DNA of 12,981 nt from CAZIKB01 sp964539665 (GTDB lineage Bacteria > Zhuqueibacterota > Zhuqueibacteria > Oceanimicrobiales > Oceanimicrobiaceae). Positions within the stretch are counted from its first letter, which is position 1, and each line of letters starts with the position of its first letter. Of the stretch, positions 1 through 7,642 are shown piece by piece. The position numbers were made by a program, and so were the translations under genes. The DNA is taken from assembly GCA_964539665.1 (NCBI GenBank), contig CAZIKB010000157.1:1-12981 (forward strand), in the 5' to 3' direction. The notes beneath the pieces are model-generated. The model was given only the letters and a program-made list of their open reading frames with translations. It had not been told where the DNA came from and did not search any database.

Positions 1-361
1 ATAAGGAAAACTCCTCTTATTTTTTTGAGTATTTATGAATTATTCAGGCTAAGTGTAAATAAGTAAAAATATACTTGATTTTGTTGCTAAAAATTATTAA
101 ACTTGCCATTGTGGTAGATTTCCAGCGCCAATGATCTCTTCATTTTACCTATAGCAAGTAAAATTTTATCGGATATAATTGACGGCGGTATAACTTACCA
201 GCCTCATAATTAATTTTTAAAATATTAATTATGATGGTAAGCAGGGATTGAGTTCGCATTTCCAATACTTAGCTACCCTTGAAGCCAGAGTAAACTAAAA
301 CTGTTCGCACAGATCACACAAATAATGAAACATTAGCAAGTGAAAATAATATAATTTCAAA
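1..361. other. Leader region upstream of the first gene
   Basis: No convincing gene is seen in these 361 bases. The most visible structure is a bulged hairpin at 194-241, listed separately. A short T-run at 20-26 follows a weak AGGA/TCCT match and could be the tail of a terminator belonging to a gene left of the window, but the stem is too short to call. A TATAAT hexamer lies at 350-355, only six bases before the start codon at 362, with no good -35 hexamer at the usual distance. If it were a real -10 box the transcript would be nearly leaderless. No Shine-Dalgarno sequence precedes the ATG. Confidence 0.5.
194..241. repeat. Bulged inverted repeat in the leader of the response-regulator gene
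   Basis: The left arm CTTACCA (194-200) pairs with TGGTAAG (235-241). After a three-base bulge (GCC, 201-203), TCATAATTAAT (204-214) pairs with ATTAATTATGA (224-234). The loop is 9 bases. The result is an 18-bp stem with one bulge, about 120 bases before the start codon at 362. There is no T-run after it, so it is not a normal intrinsic terminator. It may be a structured 5' leader or a regulator binding site. Confidence 0.5.
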
Positions 362-1588
362 ATGTCCAACCAGATTAAAAACACAGAAAAATCTATTCGC
401 CCATATTCAGTCCTGATTTTAGATGATGAAGAGATCGTGACCAAAACGCTGTCAACTTATCTAACATTAGAAACGGACTACGATGTTTATACTTTCCAAT
501 CCCCAAAAGAAGCATTAAAGGCGCTGAATAAGAAACCCACAGATGTTATTATTTCGGATTTTTTTATGCCAGAAATGAATGGCCTGGAATTTCTGGCCGA
601 AGTCAAAAAAATCTATCCAGCATCGACCTGCATTCTACTGACGGGTTATGCTGACAAAGAAAATGCCATTAGAGCAATTAATGAAGTTGGTATATTCCAA
701 TACATTGAAAAACCCTGGGACAACGAAAATTTGAAGCTGATAATCCGAAATGGACTAATAAATAAAAACTTAAGATTAGTGTTAGAGGAAAAAGTACGTG
801 AGCTGGACAAAGTACTTCTGGAAAGGGACGAATTAGCAGAGCATAATGAAATGTTAAAAGAGGAACTTTCATTGGCACGTAATGTCCAGGAGAGTATGCT
901 TCCGCAAAAATATCCAGGCTTGAACGGATTTTCAATTGCCGCGAAATATTTGCCAGCATTAGAAATCGGCGGCGATTTTTATGACGTGATTTCGTTAGCA
1001 AACAACAAATTGGCGATATTAATGGCAGATGTAACCGGACACGGCATAAAAGCCGCGTTAATTACTGTCCTGTTAAAATCTGCGTTTTCAACATTTAAGG
1101 ATTGTGATGCAAGCCCTGGGGCAATCATCAGTTATATGAACAAGGTCCTCAACAAAATACTTCCAAAAGGTCTGTTTGTAGCAGCGCTTGTAGTCATAAT
1201 TGATTTGAAAAATGCCAGGTGCCGCATTGTTAACGGAGGCGTGCCCCACCCTTTTCTATTAAGAGCGAAACAAAATGTTGTTGAGCGAATCCCTGCCAAC
1301 GGTTTACTGTTAGGAATCGCACAGGAAGACCTGTATACTCCGGGCGAAGAAGCGAAAATCCAGTTTCAAAAAGGGGACCGTCTGATTCTTTTCACCGATG
1401 GTCTGAGTGAAGCCGAAAACGAATTGGAAGAACACTTTGATGCTGAATTTATGATTCAGACACTGATGAAAGTTTCTCACAAACCAAGTGCCGAAATCCT
1501 GGAAGATTTAACCCGGGCGGTAAAAAAATTCAGCAGACCAGAACACAAATGGGACGACATTACTATTCTCGGAATAGAAACTAATTAA
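362..1588 (+). CDS. Response regulator fused to PP2C/SpoIIE-type serine phosphatase
   Basis: This 408-aa protein begins with a receiver domain (about residues 15-130). The acidic pair is D21/D22, the predicted phospho-acceptor D66 lies in ISDFFMPEMNG, T94 lies in LLTGY and K117 in EKPW. A charged helical linker (about 132-180), likely coiled coil, joins it to a SpoIIE/RsbU-like PP2C phosphatase domain (about 185-406). Metal-binding motifs are visible there: GGDFYD at 203-208, ADVTGHG at 222-228, FTDG at 344-347 and the aspartate pair at 398-399. In this family, phosphorylation of the receiver controls removal of phosphate from a serine on an anti-anti-sigma (STAS) or similar partner in the cytoplasm. 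No partner, histidine kinase or sigma factor is encoded in the window, so the target is unknown. The start was chosen as the ATG just before the conserved fold; it has no evident Shine-Dalgarno sequence. Confidence 0.93.
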   Translation: MSNQIKNTEKSIRPYSVLILDDEEIVTKTLSTYLTLETDYDVYTFQSPKEALKALNKKPTDVIISDFFMPEMNGLEFLAEVKKIYPASTCILLTGYADKENAIRAINEVGIFQYIEKPWDNENLKLIIRNGLINKNLRLVLEEKVRELDKVLLERDELAEHNEMLKEELSLARNVQESMLPQKYPGLNGFSIAAKYLPALEIGGDFYDVISLANNKLAILMADVTGHGIKAALITVLLKSAFSTFKDCDASPGAIISYMNKVLNKILPKGLFVAALVVIIDLKNARCRIVNGGVPHPFLLRAKQNVVERIPANGLLLGIAQEDLYTPGEEAKIQFQKGDRLILFTDGLSEAENELEEHFDAEFMIQTLMKVSHKPSAEILEDLTRAVKKFSRPEHKWDDITILGIETN

Positions 1589-1597
1589 TAAAAAAAC

Positions 1598-1625
1598 TTG
1601 ACAAATATGAATTTTTTGTTAACTT
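1598..1625 (+). promoter_or_regulatory. Possible sigma-70-like promoter before the symporter gene
   Basis: A consensus -35 hexamer TTGACA at 1598-1603 is followed after 16 bases by TAACTT (1620-1625), a poor match to TATAAT. It lies in the 183-base gap between the phosphatase gene and the symporter gene, at a sensible distance from the start at 1772. The sigma factor preferences of this organism are unknown, so this is only a candidate. Confidence 0.25.
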
Positions 1626-1771
1626 TTCTTTCCAAATAGTATTGCCCTTCTTAAGATAATACCATTCCAAAATAAACAAGGAAATTACTCTTGAAAATGG
1701 CACATATACATCCGAAGTATCTGGATACCTGCTATCGCAAGATTATCAATTAGAAAAGAAAGGAAACAATA

Positions 1772-3229
1772 ATGGGAGAAATTGGTTTTTTTGATCGGGT
1801 TTTAGATTGGACAACTCAGACGGACAATATTATGTGGGGACTACCCATGATAATATTGTTGCTTGGGACAGGTTTTTTCTTAACAATTGCCACGAGAGGA
1901 GTGCAATTTTCTCATTTCTGGTATTCACTTAAATTGATTTTTTCAAAAGAAGCGCGTTCAGAAGTTGGTAAAGGCGATATTTCTCCTTTTGCCGCTCTAA
2001 TGACAGCTCTGGCAGCTACCGTGGGAAACGGTAATATTGCCGGAGTAGCGACTGCTATTGCAATAGGAGGGCCAGGTGCACCTGTCTACATGTGGATTGC
2101 CGGGGTGATTGGAATGGCTACCAAATATGCTGAAGGATTCTTAGGAGTACAGTATCGAGAAATTGCCCCAAACGGTACCATGGCGGGCGGGCCTATGTAT
2201 TATGTCAAAAATGGATTAAAAAATAAAACCCTTGGTAAATATATCGGTGCGGCTTTTGCTGTCTGTGGTACAATTGCCTGTTTGATTGGTACAGGTAATA
2301 TGGCCCAATCTAATTCAATGACCGTTTCACTTGCAGACACCTTTAACCGGTTATTTCATGGTGGTGTTGCCGGAGAGCAAGCTCCTGAAATCTACTACAT
2401 CGTAATTGGCGCTGTCATTGCTTTATTAGTAGGAATGGTTATCATTGGCGGGATAAAAAAAATCGGTCATGTTTCGGAAAAATTAGTTCCCACGATGATA
2501 ATATTTTACATTGTCTGTGCTTTGTGGGTCATTATAGCCAATTTTACCCGTATCCCTGAAGCATTTATGCTTATTTTTAAATCCGCTTTCGGGATTCAAC
2601 CATTAGTGGGTGCTACTGTGGGATATGCAATTCAGAATGGCGTCAGCCGCGGATTGCTTTCGAATGAAGCGGGATTAGGTTCTGCAGCCATAGCCCAGGG
2701 CGCCTCTACTTCGGAAGAACCCACAAAGAACGGTTTAATAGCTATGACAGGCGTTTTTATTGATACCATATTGGTAAATACCATGACCACGCTAACCATC
2801 GTCTTGACAGGGGCTTATATGCAAACCCAGGCATGGCAGGGATTAGATGCTGCTAATAATATTACAAGTATATTGGTGACGCAAAAAGCATTTAATACAG
2901 TGATTCCTTATGGTGCAGGTGTTGTTGCAATCTGTTCATTTTTATTCGGTTACACTACCCTGATTGGATGGTCATACTATGGAGAAAAATGCATCGAATT
3001 TTTAGGTGGCGATAAAGTGGTGAAACCTTTTCGCTATACCTTTATTGTATTTCTATTCATTGGAGCAATTCTAACTCCGATAGCCGGGAAAAGCTTCAAT
3101 TATCTCAACATTGTTTGGAACTTAGGTAATATCGGCAATGCACTTATGGCTATTCCGAATCTAATTGGATTGTTGTTCCTGACGGGTATTGTGGCGAGAA
3201 TTACCAGGGAAAGGTTGGTGAAAGACTAA
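1772..3229 (+). CDS. Alanine/glycine:cation symporter (AGCS family)
   Basis: This 485-aa inner-membrane transporter carries the hallmarks of the AGCS family, which imports alanine or glycine with Na+ or H+. The signature region around residues 72-92 contains PFAALMTALAATVGNGNIAG. Other typical stretches are MAGGPMYYVKNGL (137-149) and SRGLLSNEAGLGSAAIAQG (292-310). Roughly ten hydrophobic segments are spread over the whole length, and the size is normal for the family, so the gene appears intact. An AAGGAAA purine-rich site lies just before the ATG, a better ribosome-binding site than the neighbouring genes have. A strong terminator follows the stop codon, so it is probably a single-gene unit. 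It sits between two SpoIIE phosphatase genes. Nothing in the sequence ties it to them functionally, and substrate specificity cannot be read from sequence alone. Confidence 0.95.
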   Translation: MGEIGFFDRVLDWTTQTDNIMWGLPMIILLLGTGFFLTIATRGVQFSHFWYSLKLIFSKEARSEVGKGDISPFAALMTALAATVGNGNIAGVATAIAIGGPGAPVYMWIAGVIGMATKYAEGFLGVQYREIAPNGTMAGGPMYYVKNGLKNKTLGKYIGAAFAVCGTIACLIGTGNMAQSNSMTVSLADTFNRLFHGGVAGEQAPEIYYIVIGAVIALLVGMVIIGGIKKIGHVSEKLVPTMIIFYIVCALWVIIANFTRIPEAFMLIFKSAFGIQPLVGATVGYAIQNGVSRGLLSNEAGLGSAAIAQGASTSEEPTKNGLIAMTGVFIDTILVNTMTTLTIVLTGAYMQTQAWQGLDAANNITSILVTQKAFNTVIPYGAGVVAICSFLFGYTTLIGWSYYGEKCIEFLGGDKVVKPFRYTFIVFLFIGAILTPIAGKSFNYLNIVWNLGNIGNALMAIPNLIGLLFLTGIVARITRERLVKD

Positions 3230-3287
3230 TAGTTGAGTATTCAAATACCTGTAAGGCCATTAATGAATTAATTCAAATATATTTCAG

Positions 3288-3320
3288 GGCGAAAGGACTA
3301 AACCTTTCGCCTTTTATTTT
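3288..3320 (+). terminator. Intrinsic terminator after the symporter gene
   Basis: GGCGAAAGG (3288-3296) and CCTTTCGCC (3303-3311) form a perfect 9-bp stem with the six-base loop ACTAAA, followed directly by TTTTATTTT (3312-3320). It lies 59 bases after the symporter stop codon and 24 bases before the next gene's ATG. It should therefore end the symporter transcript, so the next gene would need its own promoter or read-through. Confidence 0.92.
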
Positions 3321-3344
3321 AGACATTAATCCTTGATAATTTTT

Positions 3345-4550
3345 ATGCTTGAACCCAAAATATTTTATCGTGATTTTGATAATCTGCTGAAGAAAATAAG
3401 CCAAAAGAAGTCCGGAGAGAATTTCTTGTGCTCGATATTATCTGAAATTCAAAATAACTTCGGAGAAGCTCTTCACATTGATATTATAGGGCTTTATGAA
3501 GACAAGGGTGACGAGTTCATTTTGGCTAATAAAATAGAAAACAGAAAGGGTAATTCTGTAGTTGAAAAAATACCCTTTGATACCGAAGCCGTGCAGCAGG
3601 CCCTAAAGCACGGAAGCTACATTTACGATAACCAGAATTTAACTATCGCCCCTGAAATGAGTATGCGGGACAATTATGCAATTCCGGCTGTAATGGTTAT
3701 AGGAGGTCCAATACAGCGTTGGATTGTACTCATTGAATTGCAATCCGGGTGGGTACGCGAGGAAGTGCTTTTTTCTTTGAACGCCATTCGCACGGCCTTA
3801 AATTTTCGCCTCTATTCTGAGGCTATTGAAAATGATTTACAGCAAGCCGCACAAATTCAACGAAGTCTTATTCCAGCCCAAAATCCGCAATTTCCTGGTT
3901 ATCAAATCGCTGCTAAATCACTGCCAGCCGAACTTGTTGGAGGGGATCTCTATGACTATTTTGATTTTGATTCCAAAATATTTGGCGTTTGTATAGGAGA
4001 CGCAAGTGGACATGGATTGCCGGCAGCCTTGCTGGTGCGTGATATTGTTATTGGTTTAAGAATGGGATTGGAAAAACATTTAAAGATGGTTCATACCCTG
4101 CAAAAACTTAATAATGTTATCTATCGAAGTACATATTCCTCCCGTTTTGTATCCCTTTTTTACTGTGATTTAGAGACCGATGGGCATATTATCTATGTTA
4201 ATGCTGGACATCCAGCACCAATTTTAGTGCATGGAAATGAAGTACAGGAATTGAAAGCAACCGGCCTTATTCTTGGCGCATTGCCAGAAATTGACCTCCA
4301 TCGTTCTTATGCTCACCTCAAACCAAATTCTGTCCTGGTTCTCCACAGCGACGGGATATTTGAGCGTGAAGATAAAAACGAAGAGACTTTCAGTATTGAA
4401 CGTCTCAAACAACTCATCATTCAATATCAAGACAAAAATGCTGATGAAATATTGAATTTGATTTTTGAAGATGTCTACCAATTTGGAAATCGCACTCCCT
4501 GGCAAGATGACAGTACGATGGTTGTTATAAAACGCCAGCATGTAACCTGA
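3345..4550 (+). CDS. GAF-like sensor fused to PP2C/SpoIIE-type phosphatase
   Basis: The 401-aa protein has a GAF-like N-terminal half (about residues 25-150), a short helical linker and a SpoIIE/RsbU-type PP2C domain (about 165-400). Catalytic metal-binding motifs are present: GGDLYD at 199-204, GDASGHG at 218-224, HSDG at 334-337 and QDD at 387-389. The linker sequence leading into the phosphatase (QIQRSLIP) matches the equivalent part of the protein at 362-1588 (NVQESMLP), as is usual for this family. It is expected to dephosphorylate a serine on a STAS-type partner, with the GAF-like domain sensing a ligand or partner; neither is identifiable here. I chose the ATG at 3345; an in-frame TTG at 3333 would add only four residues. 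There is no Shine-Dalgarno sequence, and the strong upstream terminator implies separate transcription. Confidence 0.9.
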   Translation: MLEPKIFYRDFDNLLKKISQKKSGENFLCSILSEIQNNFGEALHIDIIGLYEDKGDEFILANKIENRKGNSVVEKIPFDTEAVQQALKHGSYIYDNQNLTIAPEMSMRDNYAIPAVMVIGGPIQRWIVLIELQSGWVREEVLFSLNAIRTALNFRLYSEAIENDLQQAAQIQRSLIPAQNPQFPGYQIAAKSLPAELVGGDLYDYFDFDSKIFGVCIGDASGHGLPAALLVRDIVIGLRMGLEKHLKMVHTLQKLNNVIYRSTYSSRFVSLFYCDLETDGHIIYVNAGHPAPILVHGNEVQELKATGLILGALPEIDLHRSYAHLKPNSVLVLHSDGIFEREDKNEETFSIERLKQLIIQYQDKNADEILNLIFEDVYQFGNRTPWQDDSTMVVIKRQHVT

Positions 4551-4613
4551 TTAATTCACGAGCAAAGATAGTTTTAACAAATTTAATTTATTATCAATTA
4601 AGGTGAATTAATC
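4549..4613. repeat. 11-bp inverted repeat after the GAF-phosphatase gene
   Basis: GATTAATTCAC (4549-4559), which begins inside the TGA stop codon, is the exact reverse complement of GTGAATTAATC (4603-4613). The arms are 43 bases apart. There is no T-run after the right arm, so a classical terminator is not supported. It could form a 3' hairpin or serve as a pair of regulator half-sites before the gene at 4688. Confidence 0.45.
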
Positions 4614-4687
4614 CTATTCACACTATTTTTCTCCAGCGATCCTGCCGATAATCATTAAAGCTAAAAATTAAATCTATTTTCTGTTAT

Positions 4688-5377
4688 ATGAAAAACCGAC
4701 GTAACTATTACCGGGTTCTTCAGGTTCAGCCTGATGCACCGTTTGAAGTTATCCGAGCCAGTTATCGTACAATCATGCGGGAATTGCACCAGCATCCCGA
4801 CCTGGGTGGCGAGCACATAAACGCCTATATTTTGAATGAAGCGTATGCAACATTAAAAGATAAAATTAAACGTACCGAATACGACAGGAAACTTTTTGAA
4901 CATTATACAAAAAATCCTGTTTCAAAAAAGGATCATAACAAGCGACCGCTCATTACACATTTTTGCCCTTTTTGTAAACGACCAATGGCGCGAAAGGCCC
5001 GTCCGGATGAATGCTGTTCTACGTGTAAAAGCCCGCTGCAATCACAAAGTATAAATGAATTGAACCAAAAATCTGGTCGTTCAATCGCCCGGATGAAGAA
5101 AACTGGAAAAATAAGTTATTACACGAACTGGCCTCAAAAGGGAAAAGAAGCGGAATTGATTGACCTGTCTCCGAAAGGTCTGCGTTTCCGGTGCAGTGAA
5201 AAATTAAGACCGGGGCTCACTATCAAAATTAGTTGCCCGTTATTAAAAGCAACCGTGCAGGTAATCAATTCACACAGAGAGAAAGCCAAAACAATAATTT
5301 TATATGGAGTAGGAGTCAAATTTCTAACTGTGACTTTTTTGGAAAATAGGGGATCGTTTTTTTCAGCCTCTGGCTAA
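4688..5377 (+). CDS. J-domain / zinc-ribbon / PilZ fusion protein
   Basis: The 229-aa protein combines three modules. An N-terminal J-domain (about residues 4-72) has the essential HPD motif at 36-38, which stimulates the ATPase of an Hsp70 (DnaK). A small cysteine cluster follows, C93/C96 and C109 or C110/C113, likely a zinc ribbon. The C-terminal part (about 128-220) resembles PilZ, the c-di-GMP-binding fold: RSIAR (131-135) fits the RxxxR motif, DLSPKG (159-164) fits the D/NxSxxG motif, and YGVGVKFL is a typical PilZ end strand. Together these suggest a cytoplasmic adaptor that recruits Hsp70 in response to c-di-GMP; that link is inference. The ATG was chosen because the J-domain starts immediately; no Shine-Dalgarno is visible. 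The PilZ match is less certain than the J-domain. Confidence 0.85.
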   Translation: MKNRRNYYRVLQVQPDAPFEVIRASYRTIMRELHQHPDLGGEHINAYILNEAYATLKDKIKRTEYDRKLFEHYTKNPVSKKDHNKRPLITHFCPFCKRPMARKARPDECCSTCKSPLQSQSINELNQKSGRSIARMKKTGKISYYTNWPQKGKEAELIDLSPKGLRFRCSEKLRPGLTIKISCPLLKATVQVINSHREKAKTIILYGVGVKFLTVTFLENRGSFFSASG

Positions 5378-5516
5378 TCCGCGTTAGACAGCAAACAATA
5401 TTTTTTCTCACTCAATTGACAGTCCTCGAATGGAATATTCAAAAAACATTCTGGATCGATAAAAATTAACCATTGCAAAAGCCAGAATAATTTAGGATAT
5501 TTAACGGTGATTGACC

Positions 5517-5543
5517 TTTACTAAACATTAATAGTTTAGTAAA
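5517..5543. promoter_or_regulatory. Perfect inverted repeat upstream of the radical SAM gene, possible operator
   Basis: TTTACTAAAC (5517-5526) and GTTTAGTAAA (5534-5543) are exact reverse complements around a seven-base spacer. The repeat sits 67 bases before the start codon at 5611, where an operator for a dimeric repressor would be expected. It could also form an RNA hairpin. The regulator is unknown and none is encoded in the window. Confidence 0.5.
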
Positions 5544-5610
5544 TGAAAATAGATAGCATTAAAAGCGATGCTTGATATTCGTTTCTGGAGGCTCGGGACA
5601 ACCAAAGGCC

Positions 5611-7230
5611 ATGAAAGTACTATTAGTCAGACCGCCGACATTCGTACATTCGCTTAGTTATCCCGGTGGACCGCGTTTTGGTGTCCCAGTGGGCCTGCTT
5701 TACCTCGCGGCCGCGCTTCGCGATCATGGTGTGGACGTTGAAATATACGATTCACTGATCGATTTTGAATGGCGGGACATGCAGAGAAACGAGCAAGGTT
5801 ATTTTCATGTTGGCGCACCGTGGGAACGACTTACCGAACGAGTCGCACGCGCATGTCCTGATATTGTTGGCATCAGCAATCCGTTTGCGGATTTTGCTGC
5901 TTATGCGCTGACGGCGGCCATGGCCATTCGCAAGGTTTCACCAGATGTGCCTATCGTCATTGGCGGCCCGCACGCCACGGTTGCCCCGGAATTCTTCCTC
6001 GCCAGCGAAAGTGTAGATTTCGTGGTTCGGGGCGAGGGAGAACGTTCTTTTATTGAGCTTGTTAAAGCCATTGAACAGCGCTCTGATTTTCGAGACCTGT
6101 GCGGTATTAGCTGGAAGCAAGATGGCGAACTGGTTTCGAATCCATCAACGCCTTTCATTAGCGATCTCGATTCATTACCTTTGCCGGCGTACGATTTAGT
6201 GCCCATGGAGGAGTACTTCAGGATTGTGGCGCATGGTTTTCCATCGCGGTACAGCTTCGAGTATCCGGGAAGCGAGCGTGAAGTCTCAATCGTGACTTCG
6301 CGCGGCTGTCCATTTGACTGTGTGTTTTGCGGGAATTATCAACATATGGGCAAGCGGTGGCGTTACCATAGTGTTGATTCTGTGCTTAGGCATATGCAGC
6401 TCTTAATCGAGCGCTACGACATACATCACTTTCACATTGAGGACGACAACTTGTCGCTTAATGCAAAGCGTCTCGATTTACTCCTGGAAGGCATTCTCGG
6501 GCATTCGTGGCAAATCACCTGGGATACACCGAATGGAGTCCGCGCCGACCGTTTGTCGAAGGAATTATTGCGCAAGGTTAAACGTTCAGGTTGTACTTAC
6601 CTGATCCTGGGCGTGGAATCCGGTAACCAGCAAATACTCGATTCAATAGTAAAGAAGAATCTTAAACTAACCGACATTGAACGGATTGCATCTATATGTA
6701 AAGAAATACGACTCGATCTTCATGCTTTCTATATTGTTGGATTTCCAGGTGAGACTCTGTGTGAGATTAACGACACTTTTAGATATGCAAAGCATCTGTT
6801 GTGGAGATATGACGTAATACCCCACCTCTGCCTTGCACGGCCCCTGCCGGGCACGCGGCTCCACAAACTCTCTGAAGAGAAAGGTTATCTTACGACGCCA
6901 ATGCTGCCGGAAATAGGCTCCTCACTTCGTGGTGAAATCTATGCCCGACAGATGATCCAGACCGAGGACTTTACACCGGGTGATCTCGAGTCTGCAATAG
7001 CTCGTTTCAATAAGGATATTATTGCAATTGTGTTTTTCAAAACCTTGTGTTGGATGCTATTTCATCCGGTTGTATGGGGTGCAGTTTTGCGTAAATTTAA
7101 ACGTGACAGGCAGCGAGGTGTCGTTGATGCGATAAAACGGTCTTTTTTCGGGGGGCTGTTCTTCAAATTCAATTATCAAAATTCACGACTGCGACGAATA
7201 TTCCAGGACAATAAAAGAAGGGAATTGTAA
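5611..7230 (+). CDS. B12-binding-type radical SAM protein
   Basis: The 539-aa protein starts with a cobalamin-binding-like Rossmann domain (about residues 1-155) containing the typical IGGPHAT stretch (118-123 region) and VRGEGE (139-144). A radical SAM domain (about 222-430) carries the CxxxCxxC iron-sulfur cluster motif in SRGCPFDCVFCGNY, with C233, C237 and C240. ILGVESGNQ (332-340) and YIVGFPGET (374-382) are further family landmarks. A basic, partly hydrophobic tail (about 465-539) follows. Members of this broad family methylate or rearrange unreactive carbons in cofactor, lipid and natural-product pathways; the substrate cannot be told from sequence. I used the ATG at 5611, which begins the conserved MKVLLVRPP strand; a TTG at 5572 would add 13 unlikely residues. 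Base composition is uneven: 33 of 60 bases at 5641-5700 are G or C, against 23 of 60 at 7021-7080. It stands alone, with no obvious pathway partners. Confidence 0.9.
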   Translation: MKVLLVRPPTFVHSLSYPGGPRFGVPVGLLYLAAALRDHGVDVEIYDSLIDFEWRDMQRNEQGYFHVGAPWERLTERVARACPDIVGISNPFADFAAYALTAAMAIRKVSPDVPIVIGGPHATVAPEFFLASESVDFVVRGEGERSFIELVKAIEQRSDFRDLCGISWKQDGELVSNPSTPFISDLDSLPLPAYDLVPMEEYFRIVAHGFPSRYSFEYPGSEREVSIVTSRGCPFDCVFCGNYQHMGKRWRYHSVDSVLRHMQLLIERYDIHHFHIEDDNLSLNAKRLDLLLEGILGHSWQITWDTPNGVRADRLSKELLRKVKRSGCTYLILGVESGNQQILDSIVKKNLKLTDIERIASICKEIRLDLHAFYIVGFPGETLCEINDTFRYAKHLLWRYDVIPHLCLARPLPGTRLHKLSEEKGYLTTPMLPEIGSSLRGEIYARQMIQTEDFTPGDLESAIARFNKDIIAIVFFKTLCWMLFHPVVWGAVLRKFKRDRQRGVVDAIKRSFFGGLFFKFNYQNSRLRRIFQDNKRREL

Positions 7231-7288
7231 CGGCATTGGTTTTATAATCGGGCACATCGCTGTAAGTAGAGTTCGATAAAATTGACGC

Positions 7289-7316
7289 CCATTTATAAAG
7301 TTAACTTTATAAATGG
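7289..7316. repeat. Perfect 28-bp palindrome
   Basis: The half-site CCATTTATAAAGTT (7289-7302) is followed without a spacer by its exact reverse complement (7303-7316). It lies 58 bases after the radical SAM stop codon. As RNA or single-stranded DNA it would form a long hairpin with a minimal loop. There is no T-run on either side, so it is a weak fit to a terminator. It may be a protein-binding site, a cruciform-forming element or a mobile-element remnant. Confidence 0.75.
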
Positions 7317-7379
7317 CAGACAAATATAAAGAATGTTTAACAGGGTTATAAATAAGCCTCTGTTGGATAACATCCATAT

Positions 7380-7601
7380 TTGAATGTTTAGCAGAAAATT
7401 TACTTTGCATAAACAAGGAAAATAATATTTTATAAAAATGCAACATTTTCATTGTTTTTTTTTAGTACATTAAATATATTGGTGTTATACTAAGAAAATG
7501 AGTTACACTCTTGTTCGACTTGGTGCCAGTGGCCGGGCGGAACACAGTAGTGGTGTTGGCTAGTTTCTGTAGAGCCTTACAAATTGAATGTTTAGCAGAA
7601 A
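7380..7601 (+). repeat. 18-bp direct repeat, two copies
   Basis: TTGAATGTTTAGCAGAAA occurs exactly at 7380-7397 and again at 7584-7601. A shorter relative, GAATGTTTAACAG, is at 7331-7343. The core GTTTAGCAG also appears inside the attC site at 12854-12862, and GTTTTAGCAG inside the attC site at 9678-9687. The repeat may therefore be a fragment of the local attC family. Confidence 0.7.
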
Positions 7602-7625
7602 CTGTACAATCACTGGTTAGAGTGT
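7505..7625 (+). other. Candidate degenerate attC site at the left end of the array
   Basis: Three nested inverted repeats occur in the right order. ACACTCT (7505-7511) pairs with AGAGTGT (7619-7625), CCAGTG (7526-7531) with CACTGG (7611-7616), and TAGTTTCTG (7561-7569) with CAGAAACTG (7596-7604, one G-T pair). The right end carries GTTAGAG (7616-7622), close to the R' consensus GTTRRRY. The left box lacks the AAC end and the arms are asymmetric, so this would be an eroded site. The first cassette gene starts 21 bases later. Confidence 0.4.
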
Positions 7626-7642
7626 TCAAAATGGAATAAGAA

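Larger units (their letters stand above)
7231..7642. other. Gene-free boundary region between chromosome-type genes and the cassette array
   Basis: These 412 bases hold no convincing coding sequence. They contain a perfect 28-bp palindrome (7289-7316), three copies of a GAATGTTTAnCAG motif (7331-7343, 7382-7394, 7586-7598; the last two within an exact 18-bp repeat), and nested inverted repeats at 7505-7625 that look like an eroded attC site. An integron integrase gene would be expected near this left edge, reading leftward. None is present, and the next gene to the left is the radical SAM gene. Confidence 0.7.

Noticed and set aside
1..27. Terminator at the left edge
   Set aside because: There is a T-run, but only a four-base AGGA/TCCT stem is visible and the upstream context is missing.
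678..1001. Minus-strand open frame inside the response-regulator gene, and similar antisense frames elsewhere
   Set aside because: These lie opposite well-supported genes and show no domain features or start signals of their own.
5372..5389. GGCTAAT and GTTAGAC after the J-domain/PilZ gene, resembling integron boxes
   Set aside because: The two boxes are only a few bases apart, and there is no foldable spacer of attC length on either side; the match is probably chance.
7339..7364. Small hairpin AACAGGG / CCTCTGTT as a terminator
   Set aside because: The stem is short with a bulge and no T-run follows.
7183..7452. Minus-strand open frame of 89 codons across the boundary region
   Set aside because: It overlaps the end of the radical SAM gene and runs through the 28-bp palindrome, has no ribosome-binding site and shows no recognisable protein features.
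7380..7601. CRISPR-like direct repeats
   Set aside because: Only two exact 18-bp copies 204 bases apart, without regular spacers or cas genes.
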